From NCBI GenBank assembly GCA_035048495.1, contig CM068545.1, positions 21,300,741 to 21,364,740 on the forward strand: a DNA stretch of 64,000 nucleotides, given 5' to 3'. This DNA comes from Euptelea pleiosperma. Its lineage: Eukaryota > Streptophyta > Magnoliopsida > Ranunculales > Eupteleaceae. A program made the position numbers and the translations under genes. Shown in pieces: positions 23,613 through 34,530 of the stretch. The notes below the pieces were generated by a model. It was not told where the DNA came from and made no database searches. It saw nothing but the letters and a program-made list of their open reading frames with translations. Numbering within the stretch: the stretch's first letter is position 1; every line of letters begins with the position of its first letter.

Positions 23613-25660
23613 GGGAGCAAAAATTTTCTTTTCTCTTTAAACAGAGATCACCATTTGTGCAAGAAAACAAAATTCAAAACATGATATAGTTGTGACTTAT
23701 TTTCTTTATGTTTATCCACTAATTGGAATCAACGTCACTACTTAACGACCCCATAACTAATGCAGATGTTAACATGTGGGAACTTCTAGAAGTTTACATG
23801 GTTCCTACGATCCGATCTTGTGGTAGGTGGGTGCGCTGCAAGGATGTTGTCACAACGCCATCAAATTAGTTCAACAATTGCATATTTAGTCCTTTGGTAC
23901 GAAAAATATGGGAGAGACTTGCGGGCCCACTAACCCTATGGAGAAGAGAGATAGAGAGAGAAAGATGTGGTAGAGCGAGAGAGAGATGAGATGAGATCAT
24001 AGTTACCTAATGTACTTTAAGTGTTAGTGACAAAATATATATAATCGGGCTCGAGTTGGATCTGGTTGCATGAAGCCTCAACTCGAGGCCAACCCAATTT
24101 TGATTGGGTTCTCAAAACTGAGCCGATCACATATGGAGCCAATCCAACCCGAGCCCAATGTCGAGTTTAGCCGATCTGACTCGGGTTGGGGCCTCCCAAG
24201 TTGTAGCCCTATTATTGGAGACAGGCTGGGAGGCCTGTCTTTGCCTTGTCGTGGCCACACGTAGTTGTCGATTTTTGTTGCTGCCAGCTGATCTCTATAC
24301 GAAAGATGTATTCTCGTCGTAGAATCCCTCAGTCCTTGTTTTTGTTATTTATTTATTTACTACGGCACTCTACAACAAAGCGTTTGTCAAAATCGGTTGT
24401 GAGTGGCTTAGATCTACTATCCATTTGGGGTGATAAGATCTCGACCATCCTTTATGAAGAGATAAGAGGGAGATAAGTGACTTCTCTTTTTTGTTATAGA
24501 ATGTAGCCTATAAGAGGGGTATAAGTGGGGAGACAATTTTCCTGTTAAATTAATTCAACCGTCTAAATTTTATTTTATGTAAGGGTTGATATGAGCCCTT
24601 GGATATATGAAGCCTATAAGAGGGGGAGACACCCGTGCCATCGGCACTCCTCGACAAAGAATTTGCCAAAATCAGGTGAGTGGCGGAGATCCACCGTCCA
24701 TTTGGGGGAGGATTAGATCTCGACCCTTCTTTGTTGATGCTTATAATAGGAGGTATAAGTAGGGAGAAAACCAATGTGCTTTGTTATATAGAATAGTAAA
24801 TGGCCCATGCCCACATTAGATCGATGGATTTGATCTCAACCACTCTTTATCTAACCGTCCACATTAGATGGATGGATAAAATAAGAGAATACAACTGAGT
24901 TGTCTTGATATATGCGTGGGTGGCCCGTGCCCGTGGCACTTTCCGATAAAGTGTTTGTCAAAATCGAGTGGGAGTTAATCTCAGCCAATAATATGAAGCA
25001 TAGTGGATCTCAGCCACTCATTATTGAAGCCATATAAGATAAGAGGGGTATAAGAAAACCATTAAATTTCCGTTAAATTCTATTTTTTTTTTTTTTAAAT
25101 TTTAAATTTTGAATTTTGAATTTCAGCACCACTTTTTTCCGCTAAAATCATTAAAATCCATTTTTTCATTTTTGCCCCTGGCCGTTTCAATCCGTTTTAA
25201 CGATAACACCCCTCTCAAGGCATAAAAAGTGGGGCTCTTGAGCCTGACCCTTGGGCTATATGTAAATCTCCTTATATGTAGGTAAATAGTAGGTGACCCG
25301 TGCCTACGGCACTCATCGACAAAGCATTTGTCAAAATTGGGTGTGAGTGGCTGAGATCCACCGTCCATTTGGTGTGATAAGATCTTGGCCATCCTTTATG
25401 AAGCCAGATAAGAGAGGGAGGCAACTGTCCTGTTTTGTTATATAGACTAGTGGGTGCCCCGTGCCATCGGCACTCCTAGACAAAGAATTTGCCAAAATCA
25501 GGTGAGTGGCGGAGATCCACCGTCCATTTGGGGGAGGATTAGATCTCGGCCTTCTTTGTTGATGCTTATAAGAGGAGGTATAAGTAGGGAGACAACCAAT
25601 GTGTTTTGTTATATAGAATAGTAAATCGCCCTGCCCACGGCACTCTTCGACAAAAGCGTT
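23613..25660. repeat. Segmental tandem duplication, copy A
   Basis: Starts AAATTTTCTTTTCTCTTTAA. The order of landmarks (AACATGATATAGTTGTGACT, ATCGGGCTCGAGTTGGATCT, a TATTTATTTACTACGGCACT junction, then GTGCC-GGCAC hairpin units) is repeated in copy B. A third, diverged copy of the first 280 bp lies at 22500-22790. Confidence 0.75.
25447..25617 (-). mobile_element. Best single Helitron-like unit (171 bp)
   Basis: On the minus strand: TC at 25617-25616, hairpin GTGCCGATGGCAC at 25473-25461, spacer GGGGCACCCA, CTAG at 25450-25447. The next unit starts at once with TCTATATAAC. Confidence 0.5.
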
Positions 25661-25664
25661 TGCA

Positions 25665-27955
25665 AAAATTTTCTCTTCTCTTTAAACAGAGATCACCATT
25701 TGTGCAAGAAAACAAAATTAAAAACATGATATAGTTGTGACTTTTTTTCTTTATTTATCCACTAATTGGAATCAACGTCACTACTTAACGACCCCATAAC
25801 TAACGCAGATGTTAACACGTGGGAACTTCTTGAAGTTTACATGGTTCCTATGATCCGATCTTGTGGTAGGTGGGTGCACTGCAATGATGTTGTCACAACG
25901 CCAACAAATTTAGTCCTTTGGTACGGAAAATATGGGAGTGACTTGCGGGCCCACTAACCCTATGGAGAAGAGAGATAGAGAGAGAAAGACGTGCAGCAAT
26001 CGGTGGCAAGGACGGAGATGGCGGGATGAAGGAAATGTAACCCTAACCCTAAGAGTTAGAAGGTAGAGCAAGAGAGAGAGAGATGAGATGAGATCATAGT
26101 TACCTAACGTACTTTAAGTGTTAGTGACAATATATATATATATGTTAATCGGGCTCAAGTTGGATCTGGCTGCATGTAGCCTCAACCTGAGGCCAACCCA
26201 ATTTTGATTGGGTTCTCAAAACTGAGCCTGATCACATATGGAGCCAATCCAACCCTAGCCCAATGTCGAGTTTAGCCCATGTGACTCGGGTTGGGGCCTC
26301 CCAAGTTGTAGCCCTATTATTGGTGACAGGCTGGGAGGCCTGTCTTTGCCTTGTCGTGGCTACACTTAGTTGTCGATTTTTGTTGCTGCCATCGGATTTC
26401 TATACGAAAGATGTATTCTCGTTGTAGAATCCCTCGGTTCTGCTTTTTGTTATTTATTTATTTACTACGGCACTCTCCAACAAAGCGTTTGCCAAAATCG
26501 GGTGTGAGTGGCTTAGATCTACTATCCATTTGGGGTGATAAGATCTCGACCATCCTTTATGAAGAGATAAGAGGGGGATAAGTGACTTCTCTTTTTTGTT
26601 ATATAGATGTATAGCGGGTGGCCCGTGCCCTCGGCAATCCCCTACAAAGCATTTCCCAAAATCGGGTGTGAGTGGTTGAGATCCATAGTCCATTTGGGGG
26701 ATAAGATCTCGGCCAGCCTTTGTGAAGCCGATTAGGGGGGTATAAGTGGGGAGACAATTTCCCTGTTAAATTAATCCAACCGTCTACATTTTATTTTATG
26801 TAAGGGTTGATATGATCGAGCCCTTGGATATATGAAGCCTATAAGAGGGGGAGACAACTACTGTGTTTTGTTATATAGGCTAGTGGGTGCCCCGTGCCAT
26901 CGACACTCCTCGACAAAGAATTTGCCAAAATCAGGTGAGTGGCGGAGATCCACTGTCCATTTGGGGGAGGATTAGATCTCGACCCTTCTTTGTTGATGCT
27001 TATAAGAGGAGGCCTAAGTAGGGAGACAACCAATGTGTTTTGTTATATAGAATAGTAAATGGCCCATGCCCACGGCACTCTCCAACAAAAGCGTATGCAA
27101 AAATTGGGTGCCCGATCAGCACTCAAACGGTATAACGGACTGGGGCGTTACCGTTTTTTTCCATTACAACGGCTGTTATAATGGATTGTAACGCACAGAG
27201 GGAGCAATGGAAAAATAACAGAAATAACAAAAAATAATGGTGTTGAAATTAAAATTTTGAATAAATTAAGGTCAAATGAGGCAGATTGAGTGGCTGAAAT
27301 CTAACCGTCCACTTTAGATCGATGGATTTGATCTTAACCACTCTTTATCTAACCACCCACATTAGATGGATAGATAAGATAAGAGAATACAACTGAATTG
27401 TCTTGATATATGCGTGGGTGGCCCCATGCCCGCGGCACTTTCCGACAAAGTGATTGTCAAAATCAGGTGGGAGTTAATCTCAGCCATCGATATGAAGCAT
27501 AGTGGATCTCGGCCACTCATTATTGAAGCCATATAAGATAAGAGGGGTATAAGAAAATCATTAAGTTTTCGTTAAATTCTTTTTTTTTTTTTAATTTTCA
27601 AATTTCAAATTTTAAATTTCAGCATCACTTTTTTCTGTTAAAATCATTAAAATCTATTTTTTTTCATTTTTGCCCCTGGCCGTTTCAATCCATTTTAACG
27701 GTAACACCCCTCTCGAGGCATAAAAAGTGGGGCTATGAGCCTGACCCTTGGGCTATATGTAAATCCAACCCATTTCATTCCTTATATGTAGGTAAATAGT
27801 AGGTGACCAGTGCCCATGGCACTCATCGACAAAGCATTTATCAAAATTGGGTGTGAGTGGCTGAGATCCACCATCCATTTGGTGTGATAAGATCTCGGCC
27901 ATCCTTTATGAAGTCAGCTAAGAGGGGGAGACAACCGTCCTGTTTTGTTATATAG
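25665..27955. repeat. Segmental tandem duplication, copy B
   Basis: Repeats copy A with extra hairpin units, part of a TATAACGG element (about 27120-27260), and a short insertion near 25990-26065 that includes CCCTAACCCTAA. The left end joins directly to a hairpin unit at 25660. Confidence 0.7.
26880..27051 (-). mobile_element. Second well-bounded Helitron-like unit (172 bp)
   Basis: On the minus strand: TC at 27051-27050, a GTGTCGATGGCAC hairpin with one stem mismatch near 26905-26893, CTAG at 26883-26880, then a CCTATATAAC start of the next unit (TC changed to CC). Confidence 0.45.
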
Positions 27956-28416
27956 ATCATTCTAATTAAATCTTTATACGGTCAATTGTTGTACAACAGT
28001 CCACTGAAAATGTTTGGTAAATTTTGATTTTCATGTTTTTAGTGAGTACTTAATTATTATTATTATAGAATTTACATACCTACATACTTAATCTAAAGCC
28101 CTACTGCGTTGCATGCATTTACATAAAGTATCAGTCGTACCTTCAAGGTCACACATCTAGGGGACACAATTAGAGGGGCAATTTAGTAATATAATGGCCA
28201 ATAGATTACATTCTTTGGTTAAGACAACCGCTACGAAAAGAAGAAATGTCTACCTTGAATAATAGACTTGTTGAAAAATGGATGTATTTTCTATATAGGG
28301 GTTTCAGAAATGAGCATGGTAACATAGAACAATGGGTAATGGTTTTAACTAATTTTAGAAATGAGTGTGGCAACATAGAAGCTTGCTGAAGAAATTACTT
28401 ATTGTAACCAAGGTTT

Positions 28417-28735
28417 AAAGGAGGCCGTTTTAACGGACTGGGGGCGTTATCGTTAAAACCACTAAAACTGATTGAAACGGCCAAGGGCAAAAATGAAAAA
28501 AATTAGAAAAAATGGAATTTAACGATTTTAAGGAAAAAAAAATAGAAAAAGTGGCGCTGAAATTCAAATTTTGAAATTTGAAATTTTTTAACGGCTTTTT
28601 TTTGTTTCCACAAAATTTTCCAGAATTTAACGGCTGTTAAAATGATTTTAATGGCCATTAAATTAAAAGCGTCAAAACGTGTTTAAACAGTTTTAACGGA
28701 AACAGGCTTGGGGAGTTACCGTTTAAAAGAAGGGG
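28417..28735. mobile_element. Word-iterated AACGG element, right end truncated
   Basis: Starts CAAGGTTTAAAGGAGGCCG near 28412-28417 and repeats TTTAACGG words as far as CCGTTTAAAAG. The right inverted repeat is missing and a GATTGAGTGG(C/G)-type unit follows. Confidence 0.6.
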
Positions 28736-29011
28736 ATTGAGTGGGGGCGACCGAATAAATGAAGGGGATTGAGTGGCTGAAATCTAACCGTCTGCATTAG
28801 ATGGATGGATTTGATATCAACCACTCTTTATCTTATGAAACAGAATAAGATAAGAGATAAGAGATAAGACAACTGACATATTGTTGATCCAAGTTTAGCT
28901 TAATAACACACAATATTCACCATTCTAAATACATAAGCTTGTAGAGATGTAGACATGCTTTCTTATTGTTACGATAAAAGCGTGTTAAACATAATTGGTT
29001 CGTATGCTCGT

Positions 29012-32000
29012 TCAAGGGTTTTCACGACGATGATGCTTAGAAACGGTAACTGTGAGGACGCCGTCGGTGACGTCGGTCTGTATGTTATCCTCATCGGCGT
29101 CGTCTGCAAGTGAGAATTGCTTCCAGAACTGGCTATACGACCAATTGATCTCGCCTCTCTGCTTCTCATATTTCTTCTCCTCACCTTTGATCCTCAACAT
29201 TCCTTCCTCAACTTCAACCTTCACGTCCTCTTTCTTTAAACCTAACCAAGAATAACTATAAAGGATAAAAATGTCTTTTGAACATTATTATTATTATTAA
29301 AGTATATCTAACCAAGGTTTACAAGGGGCCGTTATAACGGTATAACGGACTGGGGGCGTTACCTTTTTTTCCATTATAACGAATTGTAACTCTATCTCAA
29401 GGGCAAAAATGGCAAAATAACAGAAATAACGGGAATAAACAGAAAAAAAAACGGTGCACAAATTCAAAATTTCGATTAAAAAATAACGGCTGTCATTTTT
29501 TGAGCATTAAAACTGTACATAACGTAATGGGGGAGGTCTGAATCCATGCATCTAACTACCTTTTTGAACACCATTTTGGCGTACCCACGTGAAGATGAAT
29601 CAATGGCTGATTTTTGGTGAGGATGATCTCTATGGTGAGGAGATCATCCTCACAAAAATTCAAATCATTCTAATATTCATAGACTGGTTTAGAAGCTGAA
29701 GAATTATTGACCATCGACTTTTACTATAAAACTTGAAAACCACATTTGATGGGGTTAGAAATTTCAGAATGGGCTGATTTTTTGTTGGGGTGATCTATAT
29801 GGTGAGGAGATCATCCCCACCAAAAATCAGCCATTCATTCATCTTCTATGTGGGTACGCCAAATTGGATGTCAAAAATAGGGGTCAAAAACTTGGTGTCC
29901 CTAGAGCTCGAACCTTTTTTCAAACCTTATACTATTGTATGAGGCCGGTTTTTTCATGCAATAGGCTCTTCGTGCCTAGATAGAGTTTGGCATGGATGGC
30001 GGTAGGGGTGTCAATTTTACCCGTTTAACCGGAACCGGATCGGAACCAGAACCAAAAACACCGGTTCCGGTTCCACATTTTTGGGAACCGATTAAAAAGG
30101 AACCGGAACCGAACCGAAAATAATGGTTTCGGTTCCAGGTAGTCTAATATGGAACCGAAACCAATAAGAACCGGAACCGAACAGATAAGAACCGGTACCA
30201 ATGTATAAATAGTGTAAAAACTCTCATATTATCAAGATTTGGCCCATTATACCTGGAACCGGAATCGGAACCGACAGAAATACATAATCGGTTCCGGTTC
30301 CGGATCCATCACTTTGAGAACCGGAACCGTTAAGGAACCAAACCGATAAGAACCAGAATCGATTGTTTTGGTTCTGGCCACCTTAGGAACCGAACTGGAA
30401 CCGACCCGTTGACACCCCTAGATGGCAGGACCAAACAGGTCGACTTGTTTGACCACCTCATCAACTCTTGAAGTGGCAAGTTTCATCTCGAGTCCACTTT
30501 TGCTCACGCGAAAAAGACGGCTGTTTGAGCCACGTGGCACACTCTTTGAGACCACTGACCATATGGATGTTTGCACCATTCCTAGGTGGACCTATAGACC
30601 AAAATTAAGCCAAATGTTAATTTCTTGTCGTTGGGATTCGAACATTATTTGGGGTACTCATATTAAACGGCTAGGCTAGTGATCAGCAATCATTCTGATT
30701 TTTGGTCTGTAGGTCCACCAACTAAGGACTGGGCAAACATCCACACGGTCAGACGTCTTGAAGAGTATGCCACGTGGAGAAAGTAAGTCACAAGGATACG
30801 AAGATGTACTCGGCGAAAACACGCCATACATGTGGCCAATTTAGAAGGTTCTTTATAAGATGGTGGGTTGCTGGGAAAAAATTCGTTGGTCAATGGAGAC
30901 TTCAAACTTTCATGTCCCCCTCCCAAAATGTCTGACAAGTACTCCTTTTTAAGCACTAACCAAGGGCTTAAGGAGGGTTGAGTTAAGGGATTGGGTACTT
31001 GTCAGACATTTTGGGTGGGGAGACTTCAAAGTTTGATGCCTCCCTGGCCAGCGAGTGTTTTCTCGTGGGTCGGTATTCACCACATCAGCTCCCATAAAAT
31101 GTGAATAGTGATTATACGTCACCATTTCATTGGTCTCTGCAAAAGTAACCTTTTGCAAAGTCACCCCACTAACTAGGTCTGTCAATGGATCAGGTTCAGA
31201 TCAAATCAAAGTAGATCCATAACCAATCCAAAAGTAATTTTCGTAGTAACACGCTGCAATCTGGACACACTGACTGCATAGATGTTCAGTCCACCCCTTG
31301 GTGGATATACACACCAAAAATCACCCTGATTGATAATCTCTAGCCACTAGATTTTAGTTCTTTTTTAAGGTATGATTCTAGCCGTTGAGTTCAACAATTA
31401 TGTTTGACTACTAAAACCAATGGCTAAAATTCATCAAACAAGCTGATTTTTGGTATGCATGTCTACCAAGGGGTGGGGTAAACATCCATGCGGTCAGTGG
31501 GCCCAGATGGCAGTGGTGAGCAATAAAAATCCAAAAAGTTTCAGGCATACCTTGTTACATAAAAGATATTATCGAAATATGTTTCATGTATACTATTATA
31601 AAGCAACAACCGGGGTTGCCACACATGTAACACAATTAGAGGCCTCACTATTTTCAAAAGCAAAACCTTCACTCCTTAAATGCCTCTATTCTCAAGATAA
31701 AACTAGGGTTTGGAGTAGGAGTGCACAGTTCAGGATGTCCAGCACGCCCACATCCCTCGTCAACGAAGATGAGGGACAATAGTATAAGCCACCTTGAGCA
31801 CTCTTAGGCTGCGTTTTGGTAAGCTTAAAAATCGCAATAAACCCGCATAGATGTTTGTCCCATCCTTAAGTGTCCACCTATACAAGTTTGTTTAGTGATT
31901 TCAAACCTTTGGATCTGAATACCCATATAATGCTCAAACTCTAGAGTTAAAAATCAACCCACGAAAATGATCTCCAATCAAATCCTTAAAAATCATTAAT

Positions 32001-33195
32001 AAGCTAATTTTTGCATGTAGGTCCATCTAGGGATGGGCCAAATATCGACATGGTAGGTGTGATCTCTACAAAGGTGCTATGTGTAAGGTGCTGCAACGTG
32101 TAAGGTGCACGGGGCGTTCCCCTAGTTGGATATAATGCATTTCCTGAATAACATATGTATAATAGTATTTTTTTTTTATTTTTATTACTAATATAAGATT
32201 CGGATCATCATTAGGTCGATTCGGATCGTCATTAGGTCAATTCAAAACCGATCCAATAGCTTATCAGTCACGACTCCTAGATCTAGATCCATTGTTATCG
32301 TTATAAGGTCTTTATAACGATAACAGTGCCATTAAGGCCTTAATTATGGCCACTGTTATCGTTAATGGCCAGCCTTAATGGCTGGCTCTAAGGCCATTAA
32401 TTTGGTCACCTAAGGCCCCTTGGTGAGAGAAGGCCCCCAGCCCAAGTCCCACTAACCACATGGATATATTTTTAGCCCACCCCTTACGGGATATTCAAAC
32501 TAAAACTCAACCTGATTGATTATCTCTACCCATAGATTTTAGTACTTTTTAGGACATGATTCTAGATGTTCAATTGAAGCATATATTTTGGGAAGTAAAT
32601 CTAATGGCTAGAAATCATCAATCAAGCTGATTTTTATTTGTGTTATCCACCAATAGGTGGACTGAACATCCACGCAGTCATTAGGCTCAAAAAATGATCT
32701 ATATTTGTAGGGCCACGAGAGTCCTCTGCATCTAAATTTTTTTCTGTAGTTTTTGATTATAAGAATCATATTTATATTAATATTTTCAATAATATGGAGT
32801 TCAATTTTTTAATTAATATCATATATATTAATATATTAAATATTTAAAAAAAAAAAAGGTTCGCCTTAGGCCTCAACTTGTATCGAGACGCCCTGGGTAT
32901 CGCCTAAAAGTATATAAGGAAAGAGAACATATGAATGAAAGTGAAAACCGTACGTACCAGGAATTTCGAGAGTATAAACATACGCTTTTGGAGTCTCTTT
33001 GCATCGCGATACGACCTCAGACTCCATGGCTTGATTCATATACGCATCCGCCACACTAGAGCCACGTCCATGCACAGGCATGTATGGGTATACGAACACT
33101 TCCCATGGATTTCCTCCGGGAGGAAATAGAGATGTCGCAGGCAAATAGAGCTCCAGGACGACGATACACAACCACATGGCTACCTTCACCCTCAT
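29012..33195 (-). CDS. Small heat-shock protein (alpha-crystallin domain), possible secretory signal
   Basis: Two exons, 32958-33195 and 29012-29241 (minus), joined at GT-AG sites that split one Gly codon (phase 1), giving 155 residues. The alpha-crystallin domain runs from about residue 65 to 148: KETPKAYVYTLEIPG, LKKEDVKVEVEEGMLRIKGE, WSYSQFWKQFSLADDAD and the hallmark GVLTVTVSK. These proteins hold unfolding proteins as ATP-independent chaperones. The start is the first ATG in frame (33195); residues 7-20 are hydrophobic and look like an ER signal or anchor, but no K/HDEL end follows. The protein ends 12 residues after GVLTVTV, so the usual C-terminal I-x-I motif is missing. A TATA-like CTATTTAAG lies about 160 bp upstream. 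The 3.7 kb intron is filled with MITEs. Cell location and expression are uncertain. Confidence 0.75.
29313..29548. mobile_element. Word-iterated TATAACGG element in the sHSP intron
   Basis: 236 bp, starts CAAGGTTTACAAGGGGCCG and ends GAATCCATG, flanked by TATCTAAC / CATCTAAC (8 bp, one mismatch; 29305-29312 and 29549-29556). The right half is shortened. Confidence 0.7.
29573..29885. repeat. GATCATCC palindromic MITE, copy 1
   Basis: Inverted ends: ATTTTGGCGTACCCACGTGA with GATGAATCAATGGCTGATTT on the left, and AAAATCAGCCATTCATTCAT with TGTGGGTACGCCAAATTGGA on the right. Each arm contains GGTGAGGAGATCATCC. The same family recurs at 49105-49425. Confidence 0.7.
30003..30420. mobile_element. 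Word-iterated hAT-like MITE, GGAACC type
   Basis: 418 bp, starts TAGGGGTGTCAA and ends TTGACACCCCTA (perfect inverted ends), flanked by GATGGCGG / GATGGCAG (8 bp, one mismatch). The whole interior is variants of CCGGAACCGGTTCC. No ORF. Confidence 0.85.
30520..30785 (+). repeat. Palindromic G-box MITE in the sHSP intron
   Basis: Left arm GAGCCACGTGGCACACTCTT with ACCATATGGATGTTTG; right arm GGCAAACATCCACACGGTCA with GTATGCCACGTGGAG. A CACGTG is present in each arm. Confidence 0.65.
30896..31043. repeat. Inverted repeat with ~48-bp arms
   Basis: Arms 30896-30943 (GGAGACTTCAAACTTTCATG to TGTCTGACAAGTAC) and 30993-31043 (GTACTTGTCAGACATTTTGG to CAAAGTTTGATGCCTCC) pair closely around a ~50-bp loop. 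Similar GGGAGACTTCAAACTT words occur at 46225 and 46610. Probably a MITE. Confidence 0.6.
31255..31510 (+). repeat. GTGGGCCC subfamily of the palindromic MITE, copy 1
   Basis: Shares the inner arm (GATTTTTGGT, CATCCATGCGGTCAGTG) with the G-box MITE but ends in GTGGGCCC instead of CACGTG. Left arm CACACTGACTGCATAGATGT. Confidence 0.55.
31596..32125 (+). mobile_element. Helitron-like element ending GGCGTTCCCCTAG, copy 1
   Basis: Begins around TACTATTATAAAGCAACAAC and ends GGTGCACGGGGCGTTCCCCTAG before T. The same start word and the same end occur at 50290-50764. CTAG followed by T fits a Helitron 3' end, and the second copy has a GTGC-GCAC hairpin just before it. The boundary at the 5' side is approximate. 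Confidence 0.45.
32294..32324. repeat. Perfect 13-bp hairpin
   Basis: GTTATCGTTATAA (32294-32306) and TTATAACGATAAC (32312-32324) pair perfectly around GGTCT. GGCCATTAA-type words follow to 32410, so this may be the edge of a further word-iterated repeat. Confidence 0.7.
32448..32690 (+). repeat. GTGGGCCC subfamily MITE, degraded copy 2
   Basis: Arms include CACATGGATATATTTTTAGC and GGTGGACTGAACATCCACGC around AACCTGATTGATTATCTCTA. Confidence 0.45.
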
Positions 33196-33546
33196 CGCAG
33201 TATACGACGATATAAGTTTGTATATAATGCGAGTATTTCCCACCGTCTGATCAAGTGAAATAAGCTTGCTTTGGGACTATATTCAAAGAAAACCAGTGGA
33301 GATTGGAACCAAACAGAGGAAGCAAAATACAAAGAAAGAGGGGGAGAGACTTAAATAGAATGGTGGATGGAGTTGGGAGAGGGTGAAATACTTCAGTGGA
33401 CGAAAAAATAGTGGATTCCACATTTTATATTGGACTCCACGTGGTATTACATCATTTTTTTTTTTGTAAGTGGTATTACATGATTGTCGTGAGCGTCCAC
33501 GAGTTTTTGTTCCCTCTTGACTTAAGTTTGACCTAACGAGTAAAAC

Positions 33547-33892
33547 CATTGTTTAAAATAACGCCGTTTAAACTATTTTAACGCCGTTAAATCGGTAACG
33601 CCCCAAGCCCGTTAACGGCCATTTTTTCGGTTTTAACAGCCATTAAAATCGTTTTGCCAGCAGTTCAAATCTGAAAAATGTTTGTAGAAAAAAAATGGCC
33701 CTTATTTCCGTTAAATTCTGTTATTTTTTTTCGTTTTTGAAATTCAAATTTTTAATTTTTAATTTCAGCATCATTTTTTTCAGTTAAATTCCGTTTTTAT
33801 TTTTTTCTTTTTTGCCCATATCCGTTACAATCTGTTTCAACGGTAATGCCCCCATACCATTATATCGTTAAAACGGTCTCTTTTAAACCTTG
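33547..33892. mobile_element. Word-iterated AACGG element, copy with perfect TSD
   Basis: 346 bp, starts CATTGTTTAAAATAACG and ends CTTTTAAACCTTG, flanked by AGTAAAAC on both sides (33539-33546, 33893-33900). Interior of GTTTAAACGG/CGTTAAAA words with an A/T core. Confidence 0.85.
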
Positions 33893-34212
33893 AGTAAAAC
33901 TTCGGTCACAAGCCACAATATGAGCCACGTGTTACACTATTAGAGGGCACTGACTGTATGGATGTTGGCCAGTCCCTCCGTTCACCTTCAAACCAAAAGT
34001 AAACCTGATCAGTGATTTCTAAGTGTTGGAATGAAGTTATTTACATGGGTTGATTTTAACGGTAGGAATTTGAGCATTATTTAGCGTTGTTTGGCTGACT
34101 CTTGGTTTGCAGGTCCACCGAGGGATTGGCCAAACATCCATACGGTCAGCACCCTCTAATAGTGTGACACGTGCCTCGTATTGTGGGCTCTGACCAAAGT
34201 TTTACTCTGACC
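33893..34212 (+). repeat. Palindromic G-box MITE between two AACGG elements
   Basis: Longest view of the outer arm: GTAAAACTTCGGTCACAAGC, CACAATATGAGCCACGTGTT on the left, and GTGTGACACGTGCCTCGTAT, TTGTGGGCTCTGACCAAAGT, TTTAC on the right. AACGG elements abut both ends. Confidence 0.65.
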
Positions 34213-34530
34213 CATGGTTTTAAAAATGCCCGTTTAAACAGTAACACCCCAAGCCCATTTCTGTTAAAACCGTTTAAACACGTTTTAACGTTTTTGAATT
34301 TAACGGCCGTTAAAATCGTTTAAACAACCGTTAAATTCTGAAAAAAAATTGAGAACAAACGACCGTTAAATCCGTTTAATTCCATTAAATTCTTTTTTTT
34401 TTAATTTTCAAATTTCAAATTTTAAAATTTGAATTTTAGGGCCATTTTTTCCGTTAAATTCTATTTTTGCCCCTGGCCGTTTAATAAGGTAACACCCCCA
34501 GTCCGTTTAAACGGCCTCCTTTAAACCTTG
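34213..34530. mobile_element. Word-iterated AACGG element, perfect TSD
   Basis: 318 bp, starts CATGGTTTTAAAAATG and ends CTCCTTTAAACCTTG, flanked by CTCTGACC on both sides (34205-34212, 34531-34538). Confidence 0.85.

Larger units (their letters stand above)
24240..27955 (-). mobile_element. Tandem array of Helitron-like short units
   Basis: Roughly 150-180 bp units repeat head to tail in one orientation. On the minus strand a unit begins TCTATATAACAAAACA and ends with the hairpin GTGCC-NNN-GGCAC, about 10 nt, then CTAG or CTAT. At 25450-25445 and 26883-26878 the CTAG of one unit abuts the TC/CC of the next. A 5' TC-rich start, a 3' hairpin and a CTRR end are Helitron hallmarks. The loop differs between units (ATC, CAC, CGT, TAC, CGC, CAT on +) while the stem is kept. 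There is no Rep/helicase ORF. The Helitron assignment is inference. Confidence 0.45.

Noticed and set aside
26040..26056. CCCTAACCCTAA telomere-like repeat (also 61470-61484)
   Set aside because: Only two or so units, as occurs by chance in plant leaders and LTRs; no interstitial telomere array.
24240..27955. CRISPR-like array of regular repeats
   Set aside because: Plant nuclear DNA, units of 150-180 bp with no short repeat/spacer pattern; Helitron-like ends explain it better.
31450..31782. 110-residue plus-strand ORF
   Set aside because: Built from a palindromic MITE arm and Helitron-like DNA; no protein family.
32866..33243. Start of the sHSP at 33243
   Set aside because: That codon is GTG; the first in-frame ATG is at 33195 and begins a plausible signal sequence.
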